A DNA stretch of 19,981 nt from SFDP01 sp051653625 (GCA_051653625.1 JBOFWM010000002.1:1-19981), one strand, 5' to 3'. Positions 7,584-16,442 are shown, counted from the stretch's first letter. The notes: a model not told the origin generated them from the sequence alone. Program-made: numbers and translations.

Positions 7584-7609
7584 GCAGCCGATAAGGCTGC
7601 TTTATTTTT
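7584..7609 (+). terminator. intrinsic terminator after 6S RNA
   Basis: GCAGCC (7584-7589), loop GATAA, GGCTGC (7595-7600), then TTTATTTTT. It ends the 6S precursor about 30 bases after the terminal stem. Confidence 0.9.
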
Positions 7610-7620
7610 GTGTATTTTTT

Positions 7621-7649
7621 GAATAGTTATTAAAAATACAACATATCAT
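7621..7649 (+). promoter_or_regulatory. possible sigma-E-like promoter of the SpoIID-domain gene
   Basis: GAATAGT (7621-7627), a 14-bp spacer, then CATATCAT (7642-7649). This approximates the Bacillus mother-cell sigma-E layout (ATA-rich -35, about 14 bp, CATACAnT). Two of the -10 positions deviate, so it is tentative. It would start a leader of about 27 bases. TAGAAT at 7653-7658 has no matching -35. Confidence 0.3.
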
Positions 7650-7682
7650 ATTTAGAATATTACTTTGAGAGTAGGAAATTGT

Positions 7683-9989
7683 ATGAGTAGAAAAATAAAT
7701 ACAAAGTTTTTGATTTGTATTGTTGGAATTATGATATTGCTATGGTTAAATCAGATAGGAACTGTTGAAATACAAGAAATATCTTTACAAGAAGGAATAG
7801 TACTTGAAGAGGTAGAACAAACACTTTTTTATTTTTTTATGGAAAAAGGAGAGGAAGAAGATCATGCAAAAAATCATATTTTGAGTATTCTTAATATGGA
7901 TAATGGTACAAAAGAGCAGTTAAATTATAAGCAATTTAAAAATATAATAAAAGAGTTAGAATTTAAGAAGGATGACATTGAAATAAGCGATAGTGAAAAT
8001 GAGGTCGTTGAAAAGACTGTTTGGATCCAATATGTATTAGATTATATTGCATATTATAAGTTGGAAGAAAAATTTACAGTACAAGAAATTGTACTTCTTG
8101 CAAATAAAGAGAATGCAGTAGATTATATGGGAAATGCTTTACAAGAGTATGAATATCTTGCATCCAATCAAGTATATCATTCTAATTTAGAAGGGATAAA
8201 AGCACGAGTATTAGAGAAAATAAAAGTACTTCTTTATGGGAATACCATTATCAGTATAATGGAGCAAACAAATGAAGAGATTAAAATACCTAATATTTGG
8301 TTTATGGGTAAAATAGAAAGCGGATATGTGTATTTTTATAATAATTATGAAATTATATTACATCATGCACTTTCTATTGAACATGAGAAGTGTATTGTAG
8401 ATTTAACAATAAAAAATAAAGAAATCATACACCAAGAAGAAAAGAATACGAAGATAGGTGGAAAAGTTTATCAAATATATGATAATATAGCAGAAATTGA
8501 AGGTATGGGAGAAGTAGAACTTGATTCAGAGATTAAGGTATATACATTGCATGGAAGATTAGAAAGTAAAAGTATAAAAGATGTACCACTAGGGTATAAT
8601 TTTACGGATTTTGTAATTGAAAATGAAAAAATTGTAGCAGCATTAATTGTTAAAGATGAAGCAATGGAATATATTAGAGTTTTGATACGAGGAGATAACT
8701 TAACGGATAATACGCATGAAACAATTACATTTTCTTTTGACTGTGAAGGGGAATTAGTGTATGGTTCTTTAAATGCGTTAAAAAAGGAACATATTAAGGC
8801 CGGGGATGTTGTAACACTTGAAAAAGAAAATTCGTATTTTGATGAGGGAAGGGTCTTTTTAATTCCTTCGGTTTTAACGGGAAAAATTACATTAAATAAT
8901 CTTGTGAGAAATCAAGGGACGCCATCTTATCACGGATATATGGAATTAAAAAGAACAGAAGAAGGAATTGTTGCTATTAATGAAGTATTATTAGAAGAAT
9001 ATTTGTATGCAGTTGTTCCGAGTGAAATGCCATCAAGTTACCCTAAGGAAGCATTGAAAGCACAAGCAATAACAGCAAGAACATATGCATATTCAAAAAT
9101 AGTATCTCCAGGATTAAGTAAATACGGTGCACATGTCGATGATAGTTCCACTTTTCAGGTTTATAATAATATACAAGAACAAGTTGCGACAACAAGTGCA
9201 GTAAAGGAAACAAAGGGAGAAATTCTTTATGTGGAAGATACGATTGCACAAACATACTATTATTCTACCTCATGTGGGCAAAGCACATTATCTACTATAT
9301 GGAAGTCTTCTGTTACAGAACCTTTATCATACTTAAAGAGCAAGCATATTGGTTCTTTATCGGAAGAAGAACTACAATATAGTGGAATTGATTTACAAGA
9401 AGAAGAAAATTTTAGAGAATATATGTTAAATCCAAATGAAGAAGATTATGAATATAATGAGGGATGGTATCGTTGGACTTATCAAGTGGATTCGTTAGAA
9501 GTAGATATTTTGGAAGAAGCATTACGTCGAAGATATAAAATAAACGATAAGCTTGTACTTACAAAAAATGAGTCGGGAGACTTTGTAAGTAAGGAAATTA
9601 AAGATATTGGAACTATTGAGGATATTTCGATTGTGCAACGATTAGAAGGTGGAATTGCAGATAGTTTGATTCTAACATGTAAAAATGCAACAATAAAAGT
9701 AAATTCAGAATTGTTTATTCGTGATGTATTGAATAACAAAAAAGCAAAAGTAAAGAGACAAGATGGAAGTATAGTAGATGCAAATTTATTATTACCTAGT
9801 TCTTTTTTTATAATAGAACAAGAAAAAAACAATGGATATGTTACAGGATACACTATTATAGGTGGAGGATTTGGCCATGGAGTTGGAATGAGTCAAAATG
9901 GTGCAAAAAATATGGCGAATAATAATATGGATGCAAGTGAAATATTAGCATTTTTTTATGAAGGAAGTAGTATTAATGATTTATATTAG
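7683..9989 (+). CDS. SpoIID/LytB-domain protein with long N-terminal extension
   Basis: I chose ATG 7683 (TAGGAA just upstream) rather than the in-frame TTG at 7665. The 768-residue product starts with a signal-anchor (KFLICIVGIMILLWL, about residues 8-22). Residues about 25-395 match no domain I recognise; they look like an extracytoplasmic beta-rich or regulatory region. The SpoIID domain begins near 405: YHGYMELKR, then VLLEEYLYAVVPSEMPSSYP containing the expected catalytic Glu (448), then LKAQAITARTYAY, YYYSTSCGQS, and the closing GFGHGVGMSQNGA near 729. SpoIID is a lytic transglycosylase acting on peptidoglycan strands stripped of stem peptides during engulfment. B. subtilis SpoIID is 343 residues, so this protein is over twice that size; a general wall-remodelling homologue is equally possible. 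It leads a three-gene cluster. Confidence 0.87.
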   Translation: MSRKINTKFLICIVGIMILLWLNQIGTVEIQEISLQEGIVLEEVEQTLFYFFMEKGEEEDHAKNHILSILNMDNGTKEQLNYKQFKNIIKELEFKKDDIEISDSENEVVEKTVWIQYVLDYIAYYKLEEKFTVQEIVLLANKENAVDYMGNALQEYEYLASNQVYHSNLEGIKARVLEKIKVLLYGNTIISIMEQTNEEIKIPNIWFMGKIESGYVYFYNNYEIILHHALSIEHEKCIVDLTIKNKEIIHQEEKNTKIGGKVYQIYDNIAEIEGMGEVELDSEIKVYTLHGRLESKSIKDVPLGYNFTDFVIENEKIVAALIVKDEAMEYIRVLIRGDNLTDNTHETITFSFDCEGELVYGSLNALKKEHIKAGDVVTLEKENSYFDEGRVFLIPSVLTGKITLNNLVRNQGTPSYHGYMELKRTEEGIVAINEVLLEEYLYAVVPSEMPSSYPKEALKAQAITARTYAYSKIVSPGLSKYGAHVDDSSTFQVYNNIQEQVATTSAVKETKGEILYVEDTIAQTYYYSTSCGQSTLSTIWKSSVTEPLSYLKSKHIGSLSEEELQYSGIDLQEEENFREYMLNPNEEDYEYNEGWYRWTYQVDSLEVDILEEALRRRYKINDKLVLTKNESGDFVSKEIKDIGTIEDISIVQRLEGGIADSLILTCKNATIKVNSELFIRDVLNNKKAKVKRQDGSIVDANLLLPSSFFIIEQEKNNGYVTGYTIIGGGFGHGVGMSQNGAKNMANNNMDASEILAFFYEGSSINDLY

Positions 9990-10003
9990 ATGGAGTAAAA
10001 AAT

Positions 10004-10837
10004 ATGATTTATAAATTAATCCGTATTGTACAAGATTTTGCAAGAAAAATAGGGCAAGATAATATTAGTGCATTTTCAGCAAGTACTGCATTTTTTTTCT
10101 TTTTATCGCTGATACCAATGTTAATGATCATATGTGGAATTTTACCATTTACCCCATTAACCGAGGCGAATTTAATGGAACTAATTACAAGTATCACACC
10201 AGATACTGTAGATCCACTTATGATTACTATTATTCATCAAGTATATAGAAGTAGTACAGGATTATTATCTCTTGCTATTTTTATTACGCTTTGGTCCGCA
10301 GGAAAAGGAATGCTTGCATTGATGCAAGGATTAAATGCAGTAAATGAAGTAATAGAAAATAGAAATTATTTTGTTCTTCGTATTATAGCAAGTTTTTATA
10401 CATTAATTATTTTAGTGATGATGGTTTTATCGTTATGCTTAAGTGTATTTGGAAAATATGTAATACAAGGAATTGTTCACTATGCTCCAAGATTAGAAGG
10501 AATTGCAAATATTATTTTAAATTTTAGATTTTTATTTACATGGCTATTTGTAAGTATCATTTTGGTTCTTATGTATACATATATTCCGAATAAAAAATTA
10601 AAACTTATATTTCAAGTTCCAGGGGCAATGATATCGTCTATTGCATGGAATATTTTTTCTTGGGGATTTTCTATTTATATAGATACGTTTAATGCATTTG
10701 GCGCATATGGATATTTGGGGACTATTATGATTATAATGTTGTGGTTATATTTTGTGATTTATATTATTTTAATTGGTGCAAATTTTAATCGATATTTTAT
10801 GCCAGTAATTCGAGTATTTTATAAAAGAATTCGATAA
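10004..10837 (+). CDS. YihY/BrkB-family inner membrane protein
   Basis: A 277-residue polytopic protein with about six membrane segments, near residues 24-46, 85-105, 120-145, 170-190, 205-225 and 235-260. Family marks are the N-terminal NISAFSASTAFFFFLSLIPM stretch, LWSAGKGMLALMQGLNAV and YIPNKKL before the penultimate helices. This is the YihY/BrkB (once 'ribonuclease BN') family. The RNase name is a historical misassignment, and the true function (transport or envelope) is unsettled. The gene starts 14 bases after the SpoIID-domain gene, with GGAG just ahead, so co-transcription is likely; the next gene follows within 20 bases. Confidence 0.87.
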   Translation: MIYKLIRIVQDFARKIGQDNISAFSASTAFFFFLSLIPMLMIICGILPFTPLTEANLMELITSITPDTVDPLMITIIHQVYRSSTGLLSLAIFITLWSAGKGMLALMQGLNAVNEVIENRNYFVLRIIASFYTLIILVMMVLSLCLSVFGKYVIQGIVHYAPRLEGIANIILNFRFLFTWLFVSIILVLMYTYIPNKKLKLIFQVPGAMISSIAWNIFSWGFSIYIDTFNAFGAYGYLGTIMIIMLWLYFVIYIILIGANFNRYFMPVIRVFYKRIR

Positions 10838-10855
10838 AGAAGGATGATGATACGC

Positions 10856-11569
10856 ATGAATGCAAAAGATAAAAAATTTGTTGTGGGAAAAAAAGCAGTA
10901 ATTGAATATACATTAATTCGAAAACCAGTAAAAAATATTAATTTACGAATAAAGGAAGATGGTTGTATTTATGTTTCGGCACATAATAAAGTACCAATTT
11001 CCTACATAGAAGCATTCATTCTAAAGAATGAATACAGTATTTTAAATTCACAAAAAAAAATAGAAAAAAGAATGCAAGAAAAAAAAGAAAAACAATACGT
11101 AGATGGAGAATGTTTTCAAGTATTGGGGAGAAAATTAACGTTATTAGTGAAAGAAGGGAAAAAAGAAGAAGTAGATTCAGATGGCGTTTATTTATTTCTT
11201 GTAGTACGAGATCCATGTGATTTTTCTAGAAAGCAACGCATGATAGAAAAATGGTATAAAACTATAGAAATTCAAGTATTTGAAGAACTTTTTGAAAATA
11301 CGTATCAACAATTTTTGAAATATTCTATAAAAAAACCTATTTTAAAAATTCGAAAAATGAAGTCAAGATGGGGTTCTTGCCATGTAACAAAGCATATTAT
11401 TACTCTTAATAGTACATTAATTGAATATGATGAGAATGCAATTGAGTATGTCGTGGTTCATGAATTTGCACATCTTATTCATCCAAATCATTCGAAAGCG
11501 TTTTATCAAGTAGTGGAAGAATTTTTGCCAGATTGGAAAGAACGAAAAAGTAGGTTGACAAGGGAATAA
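10856..11569 (+). CDS. YgjP-like zinc metallopeptidase (DUF45 / WLM-related)
   Basis: The product has 237 residues from ATG 10856. Upstream ATGs at 10844 and 10847 are in frame but touch the AAGGA ribosome binding site at 10840-10844, so the third ATG, 11 bases away, is the best start. The N-terminal half is Lys-rich with strands (YTLIRKPVKNINLRI). The C-terminal half has the DUF45 signature: KSRWGSC then VVVHEFAHLIHPNHSKAFY. HExxH supplies His202, Glu203 and His206, and His212 is the likely third zinc ligand. The family's substrates are not established; a cytoplasmic protease is inferred since no signal peptide is seen. It is the last gene of the cluster, with no terminator behind it. The pheST promoter lies inside its last codons. 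Confidence 0.88.
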   Translation: MNAKDKKFVVGKKAVIEYTLIRKPVKNINLRIKEDGCIYVSAHNKVPISYIEAFILKNEYSILNSQKKIEKRMQEKKEKQYVDGECFQVLGRKLTLLVKEGKKEEVDSDGVYLFLVVRDPCDFSRKQRMIEKWYKTIEIQVFEELFENTYQQFLKYSIKKPILKIRKMKSRWGSCHVTKHIITLNSTLIEYDENAIEYVVVHEFAHLIHPNHSKAFYQVVEEFLPDWKERKSRLTRE

Positions 11570-11583
11570 AAACATAATATGAT
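11555..11583 (+). promoter_or_regulatory. consensus promoter of pheST, inside the upstream gene
   Basis: A perfect TTGACA (11555-11560), a 17-bp spacer, then TATGAT (11578-11583). The -35 lies within the final codons of the metallopeptidase gene (stop at 11567-11569). Transcription would begin near 11590, just ahead of the T-box leader. Confidence 0.8.
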
Positions 11584-11589
11584 ACCATT

Positions 11590-11847
11590 AGTCGCATAAA
11601 TTAAGGCAATGAAGGTGCACAGTAGAATATAATAGTCACTTAAAGAGAGAGGAAATCATAGGTTGAGAGTTTCCTTAAGAAGGAGTTATATTTGAATTTC
11701 ACACCAGAGCTTCTTAGCTGAAGTAGCAGTAGGTTAAGACGTCCCTAGCACGTTACGCAAATGAGAGCCTACAAATGTAGGAAATTGGGTGGTACCGCGG
11801 AAAGATATATTTTCGTCCCTAGTGTTAAAACACTAGGGATTTTTTTT
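11590..11847 (+). promoter_or_regulatory. T-box leader (phenylalanine-specific) of pheST
   Basis: The 5' leader senses uncharged tRNA-Phe. Stem I has the AGAGAG motif near 11644 and a long hairpin GGAAA/TTTCC (11651-11674). The likely specifier triplet is TTC (11698-11700), the Phe codon, followed by A. Stem III is CCTACA/TGTAGG (11768-11781). The invariant T-box GGGTGGTACCGCGG is at 11787-11800 and pairs with the tRNA acceptor end. Uncharged tRNA-Phe stabilises the antiterminator and allows read-through into pheST. The exact 5' end is inferred from the promoter. Confidence 0.93.
11816..11847 (+). terminator. T-box-controlled terminator upstream of pheS
   Basis: TCCCTAGTGTT (11816-11826), loop AA, AACACTAGGGA (11829-11839), then a run of T to about 11847. 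This perfect 11-bp stem competes with the T-box antiterminator and is the off-state of the leader. Confidence 0.93.
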
Positions 11848-11869
11848 GCTTAAAGGAAGGAGAATTGAT

Positions 11870-12889
11870 TTGAAAGAAAAATTATTTAAAATCGAAGAAG
11901 AAGCAATTTGTAAAGTAAAAGAAGCAACAACTCTTGAAGCACTTAATGAAGTAAAAGTAAACTATTTAGGGAAAAAAGGGGAGCTAACAAGCGTATTAAA
12001 AAGCATGAAAGATGTTTCGCCAGAAGAACGACCAAAAGTTGGACAAATGGTAAATGAAACTCGTGCAAAAATCGAAGAAGTATTAGAGGCTGCAATCACT
12101 TCATTTGAAAAAAAGAAAAGAGAAGAACAATTAAAAGCAGAAGTAATTGATGTGACATTACCTGCTAGTAAAAATAATGTTGGTCATAGACATCCAAACT
12201 TTATTGCACAAGAAGAAGTAGAGAGAATTTTTGTTGGTATGGGATATGAAGTGGTAGAAGGGCCTGAAATAGAAACAGATTATTACAATTTTGAAGCGTT
12301 AAATATTCCAGCAGATCATCCAGCAAAAGATGAACAAGATACTTTTTATATAAATGGCGATTTTTTACTTCGTACACAAACATCTGGAACGCAAGTTCAT
12401 GTCATGGAAGAAGGAAAGTTACCAATTAGAATGATTGCACCAGGTCGTGTATTTCGTTCCGATGAAGTAGATGCAACACATTCTCCATCTTTTCATCAGA
12501 TTGAAGGTCTTGTAATTGATAAAAATATTACATTTGCAGATTTAAAAGGTACCTTAGCCGAATTTGCAAAAGAATTATTTGGAGAAGAAACAAAAGTAAA
12601 ATTTAGACCACATCATTTTAATTTCACAGAGCCAAGTGCAGAAGTAGATGTAAGTTGTTTCAAATGTGGCGGTAGTGGATGTAGATTTTGTAAAGGAAGT
12701 GGATGGATTGAAATATTAGGATGTGGAATGGTGCATCCAAATGTACTTCGTATGAGCAATATTGATCCAGAAGTTTATTCAGGATTTGCCTTTGGAATTG
12801 GACTTGAAAGAATTGCATTACTAAAATATGAAATTGATGATATGAGACTTTTATATGAAAACGATATAAGATTTTTAAAACAATTTTAA
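11870..12889 (+). CDS. pheS: phenylalanyl-tRNA synthetase alpha subunit
   Basis: The catalytic subunit of the alpha2-beta2 enzyme that charges tRNA-Phe. I start it at TTG 11870, giving MKEKLFKIEEEA, since GGAAGGAG (11855-11862) is 7 bases upstream; an in-frame TTG at 11846 lies inside the terminator T-run. The 339 residues fit the family. An N-terminal coiled coil (about 1-85) contacts tRNA and the class II catalytic domain follows: TQTSGTQVHVM, motif 2 RVFRSDEVDATHSPSFHQ, and motif 3 GFAFGIGLERIALLKY. The Cys-rich CFKCGGSGCRFCKGSGW segment is usual in Firmicute PheS. It lies 27 bases before pheT and is controlled by the T-box leader. Confidence 0.97.
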   Translation: MKEKLFKIEEEAICKVKEATTLEALNEVKVNYLGKKGELTSVLKSMKDVSPEERPKVGQMVNETRAKIEEVLEAAITSFEKKKREEQLKAEVIDVTLPASKNNVGHRHPNFIAQEEVERIFVGMGYEVVEGPEIETDYYNFEALNIPADHPAKDEQDTFYINGDFLLRTQTSGTQVHVMEEGKLPIRMIAPGRVFRSDEVDATHSPSFHQIEGLVIDKNITFADLKGTLAEFAKELFGEETKVKFRPHHFNFTEPSAEVDVSCFKCGGSGCRFCKGSGWIEILGCGMVHPNVLRMSNIDPEVYSGFAFGIGLERIALLKYEIDDMRLLYENDIRFLKQF

Positions 12890-12916
12890 AATACTTACCA
12901 TAGAAAGGGAGAAAAA

Positions 12917-15337
12917 ATGAATACAGCGTTATCGTGGATTAAAGCCTATGTTCCTGAATTAAATTGTTCAAATAGAGAATATACAGATGCAATGACATTA
13001 TCTGGTACAAAGGTGGAAACATATGAAGAATTAGATAAAAATTTAGATAAAATATATGTAGGTCAAATAACAAAAATTGAAAAACATCCGGATGCTGACA
13101 AATTAATTGTTTGTCAAGTTGATTTGGGTGATCAAACATTACAAATTGTAACAGGTGCATCTAATGTATCTGTAAATGATAAAGTTCCGGTTGTAATTGA
13201 TGGTGGAAAAGTTGCTGGCGGGCATAGTGGTGAGCCACTTCCTAAAGATGGAATTGTAATTAAAAATGGGAAACTTAGAGGTGTAGAGTCTTTTGGGATG
13301 ATGTGTTCAGTAGAAGAACTCGGACAAACAACGGATATGTATCCAAATGCACCAGAACATGGTATTTATATTTTACCAGAAGATACAGTAGTTGGAAGTG
13401 ATGCCATTGAAGTATTTGGGTTAAGAGATACTGTATTTGAATATGAGGTGACATCGAACCGTGTAGATTGTTATAGCGTACTTGGAATTGCAAGAGAGGC
13501 AGCAGCTACTTTTAAAGTACCATTTGTTGCACCAAAGGTAACTGTTGTAGAAAATAATGAGAAAATAGAAGATTATATTAAAGTATCTGTAGAAGATGCA
13601 GAATTATGTAGTAGATATTGCGCGCGAGTTTGTACAAACATTAAACTTGGACCATCTCCAGAATGGATGAGAAGAAGATTAGCAGCAAGTGGAATTCGTC
13701 CAATTAATAACTTGGTAGATATTACAAATTATGTAATGGAAGAGTTTGGACAACCGATGCATGCTTTTGATTTAGACACAATAGAAGGAAATGAAATTAT
13801 TGTACGACGTGCAAAAGATGGAACTATTTTTCAAACATTGGATGGACAAGAACGTAAATTAGATTCAGAAATGTTAATGATTTGTGATGGAAAAAAAGAA
13901 ATTGGTATTGCTGGAATTATGGGTGGAGAAAATTCAAAAATCACAGATGAGGTAAAAACAGTAGTATTTGAATCGGCAACGTTTAATGGAACAAATATTA
14001 GAAAATCTGCAAAAAGATTAGGAATTCGTACTGATGCATCTGGTAAATTTGAAAAGGGTCTAGATCCAAGAAATGCTAGTCTTGCGATTGACCGTGCATG
14101 TCAATTAATTCAAGAATTAGGATGTGGTGAAGTGGTTTCTGGAATTGTTGATGTATGTGTACCATTAAAACCACTAAATCGTATTTTATTTAACGCAGAC
14201 AAAGTTAATAGATTATTAGGAACAAATATTGCAGAAGAGGAAATGTTGGAAATTTTCAAGCGTTTAGAGTTAGAATTAGATGAAGCAACACATGAATTAA
14301 TTATTCCATCTTTCCGTCAAGATTTAGAAGGATTAGCAGATATTGCTGAAGAAGTTGCAAGATTTTATGGATATGATTTAATTCCAATGACATTACCAAC
14401 AGGAGAAGCAACAACAGGTAAGTTGCCATTTAAATTAAGAGTAGAAGCAAAGGCTAGAGATCTTGCTGAATATTGTGGTTTTTCACAAGGAATGTGTTAT
14501 TCATTTGAAAGTCCAAAAGTATTTGATAAATTACTTTTAGAAGAAACAGATCCACTTCGAAATGCAATTGTAATTTCAAATCCATTAGGGGAAGATTTTT
14601 CTATTATGAGAACGATTTCTTTAAATGGAATGTTAAATTCACTTGCTACAAATTTCAATAGAAGAAATAAAAATGTTCGTTTATATGAAATGGGTAATAT
14701 TTATTTAGCGAAAACATTGCCATTAGAACAACTTCCAGAAGAAAGAATGCAATTTACATTTGGATTCTATGGAGATGGTGATTTCTTTACAATGAAAGGT
14801 GTTGTAGAAGAGTTTTTCCAAGCAATTGGAATGAATGAAAAAGTGAAATATGACCCACAACATAAAAAACCTTATTTACATCCAGGACGTCAAGCAGATA
14901 TTGTATATAAAGATGTAGTAGTAGGATATTTAGGTGAAATACATCCAGAAGTATGTGATAATTATGATATTGGAACAAAAGTATATGTTGCAGTATTAGA
15001 TATGCCAAATGTTGAGCCTTTTGCAACATTTAATCGTAAATATGAAGGGATTGCAAAATATCCAGCAGTTTCTCGTGATATTAGTATGGTTGTTCCAAAA
15101 ACAATTCTTGTAGGTGAAATAGAAGAGATTATTGCACAGCGAGGTGGAAGTATACTAGAAGGGTATCATTTGTTTGATGTTTATGAAGGAAGTCAAATCA
15201 AAGAAGGATTTAAATCCATTGCATATTCTATTACCTTTAGAGCAAAAGATCGTACATTAGAAGAAAATGATGTGACAGCTGCAATGAAAAAAATCTTGAA
15301 TGGTTTGGAAAGAATGGGAATTGAGTTAAGAAGTTAA
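12917..15337 (+). CDS. pheT: phenylalanyl-tRNA synthetase beta subunit
   Basis: The 806-residue partner of PheS; it holds the tRNA-binding and editing functions. From the N-terminus: an EMAP/OB-fold tRNA-binding domain (about 40-150; KHPDADKLIVCQVDLG, VTGASNV), a B3/B4 editing domain (about 210-385; RPINNLVDITNYVM, GQPMHAFD), a B5 domain (about 400-475), a catalytic-like core (about 485-695; ISNPLGEDFSIMRT) and a C-terminal ferredoxin-fold anticodon-binding domain (about 710-806; YPAVSRDISMV, GFKSIAYSITFRA). The ATG is preceded by AAAGGGAG. It is the last gene of the pheST operon, which ends in a strong hairpin 9 bases after the stop. Confidence 0.97.
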   Translation: MNTALSWIKAYVPELNCSNREYTDAMTLSGTKVETYEELDKNLDKIYVGQITKIEKHPDADKLIVCQVDLGDQTLQIVTGASNVSVNDKVPVVIDGGKVAGGHSGEPLPKDGIVIKNGKLRGVESFGMMCSVEELGQTTDMYPNAPEHGIYILPEDTVVGSDAIEVFGLRDTVFEYEVTSNRVDCYSVLGIAREAAATFKVPFVAPKVTVVENNEKIEDYIKVSVEDAELCSRYCARVCTNIKLGPSPEWMRRRLAASGIRPINNLVDITNYVMEEFGQPMHAFDLDTIEGNEIIVRRAKDGTIFQTLDGQERKLDSEMLMICDGKKEIGIAGIMGGENSKITDEVKTVVFESATFNGTNIRKSAKRLGIRTDASGKFEKGLDPRNASLAIDRACQLIQELGCGEVVSGIVDVCVPLKPLNRILFNADKVNRLLGTNIAEEEMLEIFKRLELELDEATHELIIPSFRQDLEGLADIAEEVARFYGYDLIPMTLPTGEATTGKLPFKLRVEAKARDLAEYCGFSQGMCYSFESPKVFDKLLLEETDPLRNAIVISNPLGEDFSIMRTISLNGMLNSLATNFNRRNKNVRLYEMGNIYLAKTLPLEQLPEERMQFTFGFYGDGDFFTMKGVVEEFFQAIGMNEKVKYDPQHKKPYLHPGRQADIVYKDVVVGYLGEIHPEVCDNYDIGTKVYVAVLDMPNVEPFATFNRKYEGIAKYPAVSRDISMVVPKTILVGEIEEIIAQRGGSILEGYHLFDVYEGSQIKEGFKSIAYSITFRAKDRTLEENDVTAAMKKILNGLERMGIELRS

Positions 15338-15345
15338 TAAAAATT

Positions 15346-15391
15346 AAAACTGTTAAAAAGACATTTTAAAAGATATCTTTTTAACAGTTTT
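15346..15391. terminator. bidirectional terminator between pheT and the DHH gene
   Basis: AAAACTGTTAAAAAGA (15346-15361) pairs exactly with TCTTTTTAACAGTTTT (15376-15391) across a 14-base loop. Plus-strand T-run 15388-15394; an A-rich flank on the left gives a U-rich tail for the opposite strand. The DHH gene stop codon (15393-15395) abuts the stem. Confidence 0.88.
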
Positions 15392-15392
15392 T

Positions 15393-16313
15393 TTAGTTGT
15401 TCGATAAATCACAAAGTTCTTGTAACATTTCTGGAAGTTTTGTATCCATTATTTCATTTGAAAATTGACAAGTACCAACAGCTTTATGACCGCCACCATT
15501 ATATTTTAACATTAAACTACCAACATTTACATCAGACGTTCTATTTAAAATGCTATAGCCTACTGCAGCAGAGCATCCTTCGCCACCACGTCCACTAACA
15601 ATCCAAGCAGAAATATTTTGATCAGGATATAAGCTATAAATTAAAAATCTATTTCCAGTATAAATGGTTTCAAGACCTCGAAGATCTGTGATAATAACAT
15701 TGCCTTCTACTTTCGTATGTGCGTGTACCATTTCAATAAATTTCTTTGTTTGATCTTCATAAACTTCGATTCGTTCAATTACATGAGGAATTGAGAGTAT
15801 TTCACTTGTAGTCATAGTACGACATGCATCGATTAGTAATTCCATTAAAGCATAGTTTGAAATTGTGAAGTTTCTAAAACGACCTAAGCCAGTACGTGGA
15901 TCCATTAAAAATCCGATTAATATCCAACCAGATGGATTCAAAACTTCATCTAATGTTAAATCACCAGAGTCTACTTTATCAACAGCTATCATCATATCAT
16001 CGAATTGAGGAAAACGTTCTTTTCCACCATAATATTCAAATATGATACGTGCACAAGAAGGAGCAATTCTACTTTCACCTTCGTATTTTCCTTCTAATTC
16101 ATTACGTTCATGTTCACTAGAATGGTGATCAAACCATAAACCACATCCTTCAACATAAGGAACATTTGCTAAACAGTCATCTGCATTTACTTCTACAAGA
16201 CCATCTTGTAAGTCTTTTGGATGTGCAAATTTCCAAGAATCAATGATACCAGCTTCTTTTAATAATGCGGCACATGCCAATCCATCAAAATCAGAACGTG
16301 TTACTAATCTCAT
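15393..16313 (-). CDS. DHH/DHHA1-family phosphoesterase
   Basis: The 306-residue product has a two-domain layout. The N-terminal DHH part (about 1-150) has RSDFDGLACAALL (Asp8, Asp10), WFDHHSSEH (Asp62-His63-His64) and DKVDSGD (Asp112, Asp115), the manganese-binding residues. The C-terminal DHHA1 part ends with the substrate-binding YNGGGHKAVGTCQF (about 269-282). The family includes exopolyphosphatases, nanoRNases, c-di-AMP phosphodiesterases and RecJ. No GGDEF or CBS domain is present, so it is not GdpP, and the substrate cannot be set from sequence. All metal ligands look intact. The ATG has AGGTGG about 10 bases upstream. It has its own consensus promoter and no co-transcribed neighbour. 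Confidence 0.9.
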   Translation of the reverse strand: MRLVTRSDFDGLACAALLKEAGIIDSWKFAHPKDLQDGLVEVNADDCLANVPYVEGCGLWFDHHSSEHERNELEGKYEGESRIAPSCARIIFEYYGGKERFPQFDDMMIAVDKVDSGDLTLDEVLNPSGWILIGFLMDPRTGLGRFRNFTISNYALMELLIDACRTMTTSEILSIPHVIERIEVYEDQTKKFIEMVHAHTKVEGNVIITDLRGLETIYTGNRFLIYSLYPDQNISAWIVSGRGGEGCSAAVGYSILNRTSDVNVGSLMLKYNGGGHKAVGTCQFSNEIMDTKLPEMLQELCDLSNN

Positions 16314-16354
16314 ATATTTTCACCCACCTATAATTTATTATTATTTTGCTTTAA

Positions 16355-16383
16355 ATTATACTGTATTTAAAAATTAAAGTCAA
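16355..16383 (-). promoter_or_regulatory. sigma-A promoter of the DHH phosphoesterase gene
   Basis: On the minus strand: TTGACT (16378-16383), a 17-bp spacer, TATAAT (16355-16360). The leader before the ATG is about 35 bases. Confidence 0.8.
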
Positions 16384-16442
16384 ATATGACAATACAAAAT
16401 TGGCAATCTTTTTTATTTCTTTATGAGAATTTCGTTCTTTGC

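Noticed and set aside
11628..11633. TATAAT as the pheST -10 box
   Set aside because: It lies inside the T-box leader and has no -35 at 16-18 bp; the TTGACA/TATGAT pair at 11555-11583 is much better placed.
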